Assembly: GCA_025094145.1 (NCBI GenBank)
Contig: JALLLS010000023.1
Coordinates: forward strand, 310,001-374,000
Origin: Spinellus fusiger
Taxonomy: Eukaryota; Mucoromycota; Mucoromycetes; Mucorales; Phycomycetaceae
Length of the DNA: 64,000 nucleotides
Direction: 5' to 3'
Made by a program: the position numbers and the translations under genes. Shown here piece after piece: positions 1 to 11,296 of this stretch (position 1 is the first letter of the stretch; each line of letters starts with the position of its first letter). The notes beneath the pieces were generated by a model. It searched no databases and had not been told where the DNA came from. It saw nothing but the letters and a program-made list of their open reading frames with translations.

Positions 1-1336
1 TTGGTAAGAACACATTCTATACATAGAATAAGAAAGGAAGAAACTAGCTGCTGATATGCCTTTTCTCTCTTTCTCTATCCTCAATAGAGCTTTACAGGAG
101 AAGAATCAGTAGTTCCTTGTGCATTTTGGTTGACCAATGTCCATGAACTTGTCTCTCTTATTTGCTTAACAGAAATCGATATGGAACGTGAAATGCTTAC
201 CAACAGTACCCATGGACGTCGACCTGTTGGATGGCATGAATTTGAGAAGCTTGTCACTACTGTCAAGTTTGAAATGCAGTGCCTTGAAGACAATATTTTC
301 CACACATGGATGAAAGAGATGAAAAAACGTCTTAGCAAAATGGTAGTCCCAGCTGTAGTCGAAAGCCAATCTCTTCCAGGATTCATCACAAGTGATTCAG
401 GAAGATTCTTTAACAAACTTCTTGCTGGATCCTCAAAACCAACCTACACAATGGATGATCTATTCAACTTTTTGAATAAGATCTGGCGTACTATGAAATG
501 CTACTTTATTGAGCAGTCTATTGCTACACAAGTACTGACAGAAATGTTGAAGCTGCTTGGTGTATCTGCCTTTAATGATCTGCTTATGCGAAAGAACTTT
601 TGTTCATGGAAAAGAGGTAATACTTTTGACAATATAAAACGGTGAACTAACCCATATTAGCTATGCAAATCCAGTACAACCTTACTCGTATTGAGGAATG
701 GTGCAAGAGCCATGATATACCTGAGGGAACTCTTCAACTTGAACATCTTATGCAGTGTACAAAGCTATTGCAATTTAAAAAGGTAAGCTCTATCTGTCTA
801 TACTACTTTCTCACTCTTTCTATTAGGCTACACTCGAAGATATTGAGAACATCTATGATGTATGCTGGGTACTTTCTCCTACTCAAATTCAAAAGTTGAT
901 CTCACAATATCATGTGGCAGACTATGAGGTAGGTTGTAGAGAGAATGTTACTTGGTAGTAGGCTATTGGTGTCTGATAATAATCTCTTCTTTTAAAGACA
1001 CCCATAAAGGCCGATATCTTAAAGGCAGTGGCATCTCATGTCAGTGGTGATAAGAGTGATGTATTACTACTGGAGCCTGTCATGATTGATGATATGACCA
1101 ATCCCTTTGAGATACCTATTGTTCGTCAGATTGTACCTCAAAACTACATGCCTTCATGGGTGAGTCGTCGTCTTTCATCTGTAGATCCAAAGGATAAAGA
1201 AGAATGTCTAATGGTTTATTGTTTTTATTGTTTTTAGTTAAATCTGAAGCGCCTTCGACGTCTATCAGTGATAGCTTCAGCACAAACAGATCTTCCTGGC
1301 TCTTCGCAGATATCCTCTTCTGCTTTACTACAGTAA
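1..1336 (+). CDS. Class V myosin heavy chain, C-terminal cargo-binding (DIL) region, 5' partial
   Basis: This is the 3' end of an actin-based cargo motor gene that starts outside the window. Readable exons are 88–616, 661–782, 827–928, 998–1159 and 1238–1336 (TAA), joined by short GT–AG introns; an intron donor lies at position 4, so bases 1–3 end the previous exon. The translation has the layout of a dilute (DIL) globular tail: an opening segment containing CAFWLTNVHE, a helical core around MEMQCLEDNIFHTWMK-like sequence, the stretch YNLTRIEEWCKSH, and a closing IVPQNYMPSW followed by a basic tail ending SSSALLQ. Class V myosins carry secretory vesicles and organelles along actin to growing tips, and the DIL domain binds cargo adaptors. 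Motor, neck IQ motifs and most of the coiled coil lie upstream. All splice joins keep the frame, so the family call is firm. Confidence 0.88.
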
Positions 1337-1948
1337 ACGTTCTTTTTTCCTATAGTTTTTGTAACATACACCTTTCTTTTTTTTTTAAAAAAAAATATAA
1401 TATTATACGCTCCTCCCCCTTTTTTTTGTGCCAAGGTACATGTAATAGTTGGTGTAATTGTATTTTATTTCCTTGTATGTACACCTAGAGTCGACTGAGT
1501 AGAGAGTTGACTCGACTTAAAAGAAAAGAAAATGATAATACATCAACCTAAAATCCTAAACCAAGGCCAATTCAAGAGTAAATGGATATTGTAATGCGGC
1601 ACGGCGGGGTTGATCTTCCCCGGGTGGTACATGAAATAGTAGGGGATCTAGTTTGCCTTTGGTGCGGAAGTGGTAGCAAAACTGGCACTCTGGCTCGTGC
1701 TTTGTTTATAACCCAGTGAAGAAAAGTGCTGTGAAATTGAGTATAGTTTCCTGTCATTAGATTGCATGCGCTTTTTTTTTCTCTTCATTACTCTTTTTCT
1801 CTCATTATCCAGTACAATCCTTTTAGTTTCTGTTTATTTACATTCTTTTTCTCTTCTTCTTTCTCTTAACTTCTTCTACTCTCCTTTATCCTCTCCCCAC
1901 CTTTCTCTTCCTTCTCTTCCTTCTCTTCAATACTTGAGTAGTCAAGTC

Positions 1949-3847
1949 ATGGTGTACAAAGAGCTCTTCCTATATCTTATCTTTCTTCAAGTCATCTTTT
2001 ATACCAGTTATGCAGAGAACATCGCACCAGCTATTAATCAACTTAACGACACGGATCGATATATTGTGGTCTTTAGTCCAGATGTAACTGCAGAAGCTAT
2101 TCAAAATCATATTCAACTTGCTCAAAAACACTTGGTTATCAATGATACACCAAGAAACACTACTACACTAACAAACACCACTAAGTCAGATAAAATGCAT
2201 AAATCAATCCAGCTATTAGAGTACTCAACTATTGGCAAATTTCGTTGGTATTCTGGTCGATTTGAATCACAGCCCTTTGAGGATTTGATGACCAGTACTC
2301 TTCTTAGACAGCACACAAAAGCAGACATTGTTAAGAATATTGAACAAGACGATCTCAATGTAGTTCATTATTGGGTGAAAGATGTTCAATTTTCTCTACA
2401 GGAATTTATACAAGTGAATCCACCAAGCTGGGTACGCATAAACTTAATTTTTAATGGAGCTCATTTTAACTCGCATAAAGGGATTGGATAGAATTGATCA
2501 ACGTCTTGGTACTGATAACCAGTATAGATTTCCCACAACTCAGGTAAAACTCTATATAATAATTCATAGAAAGAAAGAGACTGAAATGTATGACAGGGTG
2601 AAGGCATTACTGTCTATGTTCTTGATACGGGTGTCTTGGCTGAACACGAAGATTTTGAAGGACGTGTTACCTATGGAGCAACGATTGTAGGAGACATCGA
2701 TGATCCAACAGATTCGAATGGTCATGGCACATTTGTTGCTGGTGTTTGCTGTGGTTCAACTTATGGAGTTGCGAAAAAGACACAAATTGTTTCTGTCAAG
2801 ACTTTGGATAATCTGGGCAATGGACATTTGTCTGACTTACTCAGTGGCATTGAGTGGGTGCTTGGACAACAAAGTAATGAAACTTATGGCAAGAGTATTG
2901 TAAAGTATGTAGGCGCATATAATAAAAGGAAAAAAGGAAAAAACACTGATCCTAACTCTTACACTATTTTAGTCTATCCCTTGGTGCCATGTATAGTCAG
3001 GCAACAAACGATGCTGTTGAACAGGCTATTGCTCATGGTCTTCATTTTACAGTTGCAGGTAATGGTCGTATTATTATTATCATCATATTATAAGTATTAT
3101 TTATTGAAATCTTTAGCTGGCAATTATGGGGAAGATGCATGTCAATATTCTCCAGGATCTGCTCCTAGTGCCATCACTGTGGGCGCTATAGATGAAGACG
3201 ACTCAATCTCTGCCTACTCCAACTTTGGCAAATGTGTTGATATGTAAGTGTATACTGGTCACTAGCAGATGTCAACACAGTAAAGCTTATAAGATGGCCT
3301 TTTTTTTGTTAGATTTGCGCCAGGTACTAATATTAGATCTGCATGGAACACGAGTCCATCTTCCTCCCATGTACTTACCGGAACATCAATGGCTGCACCA
3401 CGTATGTTTTTTTTACTTTTGTTTTTATTTTTTATTTTTTAAATCAAATAGAGTAATAAGGTTCTGATCCTAATTCTGCTTGGTTTAGATGTTGCTGGTG
3501 CAATGGCATTATACCTCTCACAAGGAAATTATACTCCTGCAGCATTGGCCGCACACATGGTGCATCGATCAAGCTTAGTTGTAGAGCAATTCTCCATTAA
3601 GAATGACGGGAGTTCATTTAATGAAAACAAGACAGTATTGGATAGAGCTACAGACGAAGGTTATCGAACCTATGACAGTGACGACTTCACACAAGGAGTT
3701 TCATTAACCAATATTCTGTACACTCACCCCATGGATGGAAAACAAGTGTGGATACTTGAATCTCTCCATAGTGGTGGTTCTTTGGCTTCTCATTCATTTT
3801 CATATTTACCCCTTATTATTGCCTCTTCATTCTTTTTCTTTTTATAG
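1949..3847 (+). CDS. Secreted subtilisin-like serine protease (peptidase S8 with I9 propeptide)
   Basis: Seven exons (1949–2431, 2481–2543, 2597–2904, 2973–3058, 3117–3243, 3313–3401, 3489–3847) join into 504 residues. I start at 1949 because the protein then opens with a short charged stretch and a hydrophobic signal peptide; the frame is open further upstream (from 1766) but that part is low-complexity. An inhibitor_I9-like propeptide follows (DRYIVVFSPDVT). The catalytic triad is visible: Asp192 in VYVLDTG, His225 in DSNGHGTF, Ser381 in LTGTSMAAP. Oxyanion-region (TVAAGN) and substrate-groove motifs (VNLSLG) are present. The C-terminus ends in a Ser/Phe-rich hydrophobic segment, unusual for a soluble proteinase K-type enzyme; it could be a GPI-like signal or read-through of a missed intron. 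Several N-x-T/S sites suit secretion. Likely role is extracellular or vacuolar protein breakdown. Confidence 0.88.
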
Positions 3848-6480
3848 TTGTATTATACATTTTAAGTTCATTACCCCCATCTATAAAATCACCGCATTTT
3901 TATCATATAAAAAGCTCATCTATCGTGTATTCCATTTCACAATGGATAGAGAAAATAACTGTACAATATGTTTTTTTGATTCTATTATAAATAGATTACC
4001 CTTGGCATCTATATACTCTTATATTAAAGTAAAAGAATTCTTGTAGAATGTATGTCTGTGTACGTCTTTTTTTTTGTATAAGATGTTTTTTTTTATATTA
4101 AGGATCTCTAAGCATCTATAGAATTTAGTATGGTGTCTATATACCTTTTTGACATAAGTTGATGCTCAGAAAAAGACTTTTCTGTTTGTTTTGTTTTACT
4201 TATTGAGTGCTTTGAATGTCAAAAATAATCATTCTTCAATCACACTACTAAAACAAACATATTCATTTTAATAATAGAGAGTACTAATATATATCATATA
4301 TGAAGTGACACTTCCTCTTTAACCCTACCCAAGGTATCAAGCGAGTGATGTTTAAAACACTGTTGTATTCAGATTTTTAACTTAAGATTAGACAGCTCGA
4401 AAAGCTAATTAGACTTTTTCAAATTAAAATTAGATGCTGTGTCGTCTTAAGGTTTTATGTCAAAGGTGAACGGAACAGTAAAAATTATAGCTAAATTCTG
4501 ATGTTTATTTATGTCGGATTCTACTTTTTCACTTTTCTTCTACTTATATTAGCTTCAAAGGTAGGCTATCAAATGCTATGATATTACTCTCTTTTGATAT
4601 TGGATGGCATCTCAATCTGTTAGTCATTGAGATTGAATTTCCTCAAAAGAGTGATCATTCTATTGATGGCAAATGTCTTTTATGGCCACCCATATTTCAC
4701 TGTTGACATAAGCCATAATGATGTGTAGATAAGTGCAATACATTAGTGCAACATTGTGTTCTTATTGTATGTACAGTGAGGTGTTCATTACTATTCTACA
4801 TGTAGCTGTTGAGTCTGTAGTCATTCTCTCTTTGACTGTGCTTTGTTGAATACAATGAATTGATCATCTTCCTTGATGAAAAAACATAAATCCAAGTCTA
4901 CCTTTCATAGGACCTGTACTTTTAAAGGACATGGCATTGGCCTATACATTTATTCTCTTACCGTGTCTGCTGATAATGATTTATTCAATGTGTCATCTCT
5001 TTATCTGTGAAGACATCTGATAAACTCATGCTGGGTAGAAATATATGCAACACTCATAAAACAAATCAAACAGAATCAAATCTTTTTAACTAAGCTAGTG
5101 TTGGAAAGGAGAGACAAAAACAGCCCCAGCTCCAATGAGGATTCACTATAGTCAACTACATAAACATAAGCACAAACATTAGATATAAGAAAAACTACCC
5201 CTGAAACAATTGAATTTAATACTTGTCAAAAAATTATTTAATAAAAGTACTTTTTTTTTGTAAAGAAACCAATACAATATGTCAAATAAATATTCAGAAA
5301 ATCACATCGGTGGAGAATATGAGAAAGCCCGCAGTTCAAAATAGTATCAGAAACATCAAAGAACGTGGGTCACTATTACGTTTAAAGAGTTATAGAAAAC
5401 ATAAAAAAAAAGCCAGTGGCAGGGACCTTAGATACCTAAAAAAAAAAGGTCATTAGAAAATATCTATTTGCCTCATACAATCAGTTGAAATTGGACATGT
5501 TGAAGATTCAGGTTGATGTATGTATAAACACCATTATCAGCTACTGCAATCAGTTAGGGTTTGGATCTTTTTCTGTAAACCACAAGCCAGCCTTAACTAA
5601 AACACACATAAAGAGAAACAGCTTTGTTGGGCTAAGGAAAGTGTCAGTTGGACAAACAACCAGTGGAAAGGTGTCATAATGGGGCATATACTAGATGGTA
5701 GAAAGAGATACATCAAATCAAATTATTCGATGTATAAACTGTTGTAGATATGGTCATTTACAGAAAAGTCATTACAGCTGTCCAAATAATGATAGATACC
5801 AAACAGAAAGTAGTGACATTGTGATATGACCAATAAATGGCAGCTTACTGTAAAGAATGAGTGAGATGAATTAGTCATACAATCCTGTAAGCTATGTACT
5901 TTTTTTCATATAGGACAGTTAGGTTGGAATATAAATACATGCTCAGTCAATGACCAAAATATCATGATAAACACAATGAAATACGACTGCTTCAGACTAA
6001 TGTACAGAGATGATTCCAATCATTTGCATTTATTTGGAAAGCCTTTTTTATTAGTATAGAGTATATACTAACATTGAGCAAGGTCGCCTGAAGTTCATAC
6101 GGCACAACCAAGACACACTGAGAAGAGATATACTAAGTGGTGTATAGTATAGACCTTTTAAAGATGGTATAAGAGTACAACAGCCTGTGTTAGAATGTAT
6201 GCCTTTTGGTGGTGATTGAAGCCAAGTTCTTCTATTTGTAGTAATCATTAGAGTAGAATAGAAGTATAGAAGAGTGACAAAGAAGTTGAATAGAAAATAG
6301 CAGAGTGAATCTTACGTTAACTAACCAAATACCTTTGGATTCATTAATTCATTGAAGACACTACCATATTAACATATGATGAATAGTAGCTAACACTTTA
6401 ATATTATTATTATTATTATTTTAAAAAAAAACTATTTATTTCCTCTTTATTATTGTATTTCTATCTATTTTCTTTGAACT
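3848..6480. other. Intergenic AT-rich DNA, no convincing gene
   Basis: No ORF here has coding character. Two lysine-rich frames (5223–5456 and 5485–5679) are interrupted and may be a decayed N-terminal part of the Fanzor-like relic that follows at 6.5 kb, but I could not match them to a domain. A short (ATT)n run lies near 6400–6420. Confidence 0.5.
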
Positions 6481-7135
6481 AGAAATGCTACACAGTCAAC
6501 AAAATACAACATGCCTATGGAATCAACCTAGAGTTCTTACATCTATTTGCTTTTTATAGAAGACTGATGAAGAACCTATAGCAAGTCCTTCATCTACGAA
6601 TCCTACCAGAGTAATGGCAATAAATGGAAAAGGCATGCGGAGGATGTTGAAGAAAGAAGGATTTAAACTCTATCTTATCAATGAATTCAAAACATCAAGC
6701 CTGTGTCCTGGGTGCAAGTTCTCACCTTTGGAAACATTTAAACATGTCAAGAACCCCAGGCCCTATCAACGAACAAAAATACTCAAAGTTAAATGTCATA
6801 GTCTTCCCAGGTCATTTCTTCTTAATTTTATATCAAAAAAAGAAACTTATCTTTCTCCTTTCAAATAGGTGCTCAAACCAATATTATATGGACAAGACAT
6901 TGAGGCTTTGGAATCGTGATCTAGCTGCTACATTGAACTTTAGACATATTCTAATGTCTCAAATGGAAAATGGCACCCTCTCATAGTAATTTTGTAGATA
7001 GAACAAAAGAAAACATAAATATACACCTAGGACCGATAAAAGGTCCCAAGCCTTCTGGTTCATCTCCATTCCTTCTCCTTTCCCAGTGATCACTGAAGCC
7101 TCGGTTGACTCACTGACGGAAACCCATGCTACAGG
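6481..7135 (+). pseudogene. Relic of a Fanzor/TnpB-like RNA-guided nuclease gene, C-terminal part
   Basis: The sequence preserves the order seen at the C-terminus of TnpB and its eukaryotic Fanzor relatives. There is a RuvC-II-type segment (YLINEFKTSSLCPGC, Glu before the first zinc-ribbon pair), a second Cys pair (VKCHSLP joined to RCSNQ across a GT–AG intron, about 6811–6868), and a RuvC-III-type segment LWNRDLAATLN carrying the last catalytic Asp. The exon before an acceptor at about 6567 leads into this block. Downstream the frame (FCR, then basic and Pro/Ser-rich sequence) is broken by stops near 6986 and 7010. The N-terminal half and RuvC-I are not recognisable, so this is a decayed copy. 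Its ribbon spacing differs from that of the copies in elements A and B, suggesting a separate lineage. Family assignment is from motif recall, not a search. Confidence 0.65.
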
Positions 7136-7407
7136 TAAACTATCTAAAAAGTGATATAGGGTGTATCTTATTCGATTTTGTCATTACTATACAAATTCCA
7201 TAAATTATATGTATGTTGATATTCATAAAAGAGATAATAGACAGAAAATATTGTTGTTTATGTACCTAAGATTGTTTATATTATTTAATTTATTCTATGA
7301 TGAATAGAAATATATTACAAACTCAAGAGTATGTATGGTTTTATATGATTATTGTAAACTATATGATTATTGTGAATATACTTAGGGAGTATAGTTAGCT
7401 TTATTTT

Positions 7408-9498
7408 TTAAGCTAGTAAATGCTCTTCTTCTGTTGCTGCCAGTTGTGTCTCTACTGACTCTGTTTCTGCTGCCAGTTGTGTCTCTACTGACTCTGTCTC
7501 TACTGACTCTGTCTCTGCTGCCAGTTGTGTCTCTACTGACTCTGTCTCTACTGACTCTGTCTCTGCTGCCAGTTGTGTCTCCACTGACTCTGTCTCTGCT
7601 GCCAGTTGTGTCTCCACTGACTCTGTCTCTGCTGCCAGTTGTGTCTCTACTGACTCTGTTTCTGCTGCCAGTTGTGTCTCTACTGACTCTGTCTCTACTG
7701 ACTCTGTCTCTGCTGCCAGTTGTGTCTCTACTGACTCTGTCTCTGCTGCCAGTTGTGTCTCCACTGACTCTGTCTCTGCTGCCAGTTGTGTCTCCACTGA
7801 CTCTGTCTCTGCTGCCAGTTGTGTCTCCACTGACTCTGTCTCTGCTGCCAGTTGTGTCTCTACTGACTCTGTCTCTGCTGCCAGTTGTGTCTCTACTGAC
7901 TCTGTTTCTGCTAAAATTGAAGTGACCTCTTCCAAAGCAGCCTGGGCAAAGGCCTTTGTGTCTTCCGCTGTCAGTTCAGCCATAATCTCCCTCACCATGC
8001 GCTGAATGGCAGCATCATCCAATCCTGCCATTACATTGTTGATCACATCATCAATAAGGGCTTGTTCTTTTGCTTCTCTTAGTGGGTCGATGGATTCAAC
8101 GGGTTCACTGAGCTCTAATGCCTTGGTGTCTTTCACAGAGGGTTGCTCAGGAAGGAGAGCAGATGGGATGCACGAGTATATGCTTGCAAACAAAGTGGTA
8201 TACATGTGCTGTGTAACATGGTGGATGTACTCACTGTATATGCTGTGAGACTTGATGGTGGCCACACTATTATCGACAAGAGGGGCAAGGTGTTGGTTGT
8301 AGGCAATCTTGATTTGTTCAATACAGGGAGAGGCATGAATGTCCCAGTGCTGTTTTGCCAGTGTCTTGTAGGTCTCCACTGCGGGTGATAGATGAGCATC
8401 ATACTGCTGGTGAAGGGCAGAGGTATAGGGTACAAGGTAGTCGCTGTAGAAAGTAGAGGTGAGTTAGTTGGCCCTGTTCTGCTGTCTTTCTCGACAAATC
8501 ATAAAGAATGGACTTTGGGTAGCCAAGTAGCCAAATAAGTTACCTGACAATCACAGTCTCCAAATGAACCCATTGTTCTTTGATGTTCTTCAAGTAATAC
8601 GCAACATGAGGTTGAGCAGCTGCTGTGTAATAGGCTTTAGAATCCTGTAAGCATGCACTGATTTCAGAGAAATAGGGATTGGTCTTGGCAAAGTGGTAAG
8701 CTCCTTCAATTACAGGTGCAATAGGCGCACACAACTCTCCTTCCTGTGTAGGACAGTAAAAGGCGAGTGTAAAGATGGACACAATAATTACTGGCCATAA
8801 CAATAAAATACGTCTCCATTTTGCTAATCCAGAAGAATTCTCTGCCTTCTAAGCACAGGATGTAGGCATTAGAATACTCCTTCTTTATTGCTGCTGCTTG
8901 TTCACGTGTGTTTACTTACTTTTTTGTTCCCCGTGGCAGTAGCTGTGTGTCTTTTTTTTGCCTGTGATACCAAAGCATGGATTTTTAATGGCTGAGTGAC
9001 CAAGAGAGCTCGAATATGATATTTATGTATTTGAATCTCAGTCTACCTTTGAATTCTTTTTCTTTGATTTGCCTGCTGCTGCTAATTCAGACGGAGGGAT
9101 TGGCGGAGAGACACCAAGGGAAGATACAACTTGTTCAATAACAGGACGTGATTCTTGCACAGTTTTAAGAAAGGGGACTTGAGCTGTATCGTCCTCATGT
9201 TGAGCCTGATGTTGGGCTTTTGTTTGCCCTGTGGATTTACGTCCAGCTAAACAGAATACCCCACCAAAAAAAAAGAGGTTCAATTCGTTTGTTTATTAGT
9301 CCAACCCGTTCGTTTGAATATGTAAGCCCACTCGCTCTCCAGCACAAAAGGAGGAAGAATGCTTGTTGTGGAGATGACTAGGTTACCTTTTTTATTGTCC
9401 TGTTTTTGTTCATTAGAGGTGTGAGATGTAGTAGGTTGTGTCTTTTGGTTGGACTGTTTTATGGGGATTGTCTCCCAGTCTGAAGTCTTCTTTGCCAT
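7408..9498 (-). CDS. Single-pass membrane protein with C-terminal acidic 11-residue tandem repeats
   Basis: Five exons on the minus strand (9498–9387, 9246–9047, 8961–8920, 8848–8544, 8443–7408) give 564 residues in a closed frame; the third exon is only 42 nt. The N-terminal ~125 residues are charged and low-complexity. They are followed by one transmembrane segment (WRRILLLWPVIIVSIFTLAF) and a helical region with conserved-looking Cys, Tyr and Pro (SEISACLQDSKAYYTAAAQ). A further helical acidic region leads to about 13 copies of an ETESVETQLAA unit and the end TEEEHLLA. The TM-plus-helical layout reminds me of fungal She10/Osw7-type membrane proteins, but that is a weak resemblance and I assign no function. 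The repeat is highly uniform at DNA level, so copy number probably varies between strains. Confidence 0.75.
7432..7915. repeat. 33-bp coding minisatellite, about 13 units
   Basis: The array encodes the ETESVETQLAA repeat of the minus-strand membrane protein. Units are 33 bp; three carry an extra 15-bp partial unit that adds five residues. Variation is nearly confined to single-base changes such as TCTACT/TCCACT. The opposite strand is also open across the whole array (Leu/Val/Ser-rich frame, 7434–7925), as expected when the unit length is a multiple of three and no stop falls in the unit. Confidence 0.9.
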
Positions 9499-9892
9499 TT
9501 TGATGAAAAGGATGTTACTGAAAACCATCCTCGGTCGTACTTTATAGCTGTGAATTATAATGCGGTCACAAAGAAGCAAGTCATTTGCAGTCTTATTTCT
9601 ATTGCCAAGTTTCAGACTATAGTGAAATATAAATAGTTTTTCCGTGTAAAAGTGTGTGTTGCATTGAGTGTCTTTATAGTGATAGATAAATGTATACTCA
9701 AGGGAATAAAGTGAATAATGGCAGTGATAATAGTAGTCATGGTAATAGTAGTCATGGTAATAGTAGTAGTAATAATGCCAGTAGTTATACCAGCAGTAGC
9801 TATGACAGTACAAGTACTAGTAATAACACCTGTAGCAATAGTAGCAGTGGCAGTGATAGACATAAGGAATCACCATGTGTGTCGTGGGCCTT
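9499..9892. repeat. Intergenic spacer with imperfect AGT/ATG trinucleotide repeat
   Basis: Between the start of the membrane-protein gene and the stop of the ankyrin gene. Bases about 9715–9860 are an imperfect array of GGTAATAGTAGTCAT-like units. Long frames across it on both strands are low-complexity (Asn/Ser or Ile/Thr) and I do not regard them as genes. Confidence 0.6.
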
Positions 9893-11072
9893 TCACTTTA
9901 TCTTTTCTTGGAGTCCCATCTGGCGCACCTTTTCTATTAGTCCATTCATGGAATCATGTAGTCTTTGTACTTGAAGCTTGGTTTCTTCTGTAGGAAGTGT
10001 TTTGTGGTGACTAACATGAAGATTAGACAGTTGATGAGCAATACCAGAGATGGTCTCTGAGAATTCGTCATCCTCCTCTTCCTCTTCCGTCTCTTCTTCG
10101 GTGTCTTTTGCAAACAAAAAGTCAGATAATCCATGACGGGAGGCCTTCCGGGGACATCCCAATGTTGTAACATGTTTGTGAGACAAGTGCGTTACCAATA
10201 TTTCTGTGACCTTTCTCCGGGTATAAATAACAAAATAGGCATGTCTTGTCCTTACCGATTCTAGATCAGTGTATTCTGTCTGTGCACTCAGTGACATTTT
10301 CCCTTGTAAGCCTCCATACATCAACTGTTGGCTTAGTCGAAGATTATCCAGTTTCAATTTAGCAAGAAGAAGAGGTGTAAGTCGAAAAGGGTCTGATGCG
10401 GGTACGCTGGCTCCTGTAGAGGCAGTTTAGTCATCAGCGCATTGATGTTGCTCATAAATAAATATATAATGTATGTGTGTGTGTGTGTGTAGGGAGAAAA
10501 AGAATCCTACCATGCTCAAGTAAGAGAAGGACACACTGAACATTGTTGGCCATAACAGCTGCTGTACATTAGAGAATGGGTGGGTCATCTGCCAACTTAC
10601 CCATATGCATTGGCTGAAGTCCGTCCATATCTCCCACTCCATTGTTGACATCTGAACCTGCTGAAATCAACAGTTTGGCAAGAGCCGTGGCTTCTGCAAG
10701 ATCATCTTGTCGACCACAGGCAAGATGCAATGGAGTTCGAAGATACTTATCTCGGATAATATCTGGGTTTATTCCTGGTAGTGTATCCAACAGACGTCCT
10801 ACTGTTATCCATAGGGATAAGTCTTTTGCTGCTGCTTGAGTTGGGGTTACCTTCTGCTGCTGTCTTTCGTGAGCAAGCATCCAGCAAAAGGGAGTCTGAT
10901 GTCGAGAGGTGAAGTACATTGCGCATCTTATCTGTGTGGCGAGTGCGTCGTGTTTGGCATGGTTTTGTGATGCGATGACTACCGCTTTGCATAACAATAA
11001 GAAATAGTATCGGGCTTCCCTCTTTTGTTTCTCTGTAAAGAACGCACAATGCAAGAAGTTGGCTATAGGCAC
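9893..11072 (-). CDS. Ankyrin-repeat protein, start uncertain
   Basis: Three exons are clear on the minus strand: ≤11072–10601, 10561–10511 and 10413–9893. They read as one frame with ankyrin signatures: TPLHLACGRQDD, LISAGSDVNNG, LQPMHMAAVMANN, VLLLLEHGASV and TPLLLAKLKL. The N-terminal part is helical (FFTEKQKREARYYFLLLCKA) and the C-terminal part has a long acidic stretch (TEEETEEEEEDDEFSET) and a helical end (LHDSMNGLIEKVRQ). No in-frame ATG precedes residue ~50, and a stop lies 5' of 11072, so either a short upstream exon is missing or translation starts at the internal ATG near 10921. A 45-nt segment inside the last exon (about 10252–10208) has GT–AG ends and a multiple-of-three length, so it may be an optional intron. 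Ankyrin repeats bind proteins; the partner is not predictable here. Confidence 0.75.
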
Positions 11073-11296
11073 AAAGTGACGTTGCTTTCTCTATGTTTCA
11101 CGTGATACTCTGTCACTGAACATGGAGTGATATGAGCAAGGGAGAAAGGGTCCTTCATTAACGCGGGTCAGAGAGATAAGGATAGAGGGGAAACTCCAAT
11201 GACCCAATCTCATGATCCAATCAGAATAGAGGATAGGGACTGCTATTTAATTGATATTCATAATAAAAAGTACCCTTTGTTGGATGAGAGTACGGA

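Noticed and set aside
1572..1757. 61-codon minus-strand frame in the protease upstream region
   Set aside because: Short, Pro/Arg-biased, no support; the region is better explained as promoter of the protease gene.
7434..7925. 163-codon plus-strand frame opposite the acidic repeat
   Set aside because: It is the antisense of a 33-bp repeat with no stop in any unit and has no start context or domain.
9612..9974. Long frames on both strands (Ile/Thr or Asn/Ser-rich)
   Set aside because: They follow an imperfect trinucleotide repeat and lie in the spacer between two minus-strand genes.
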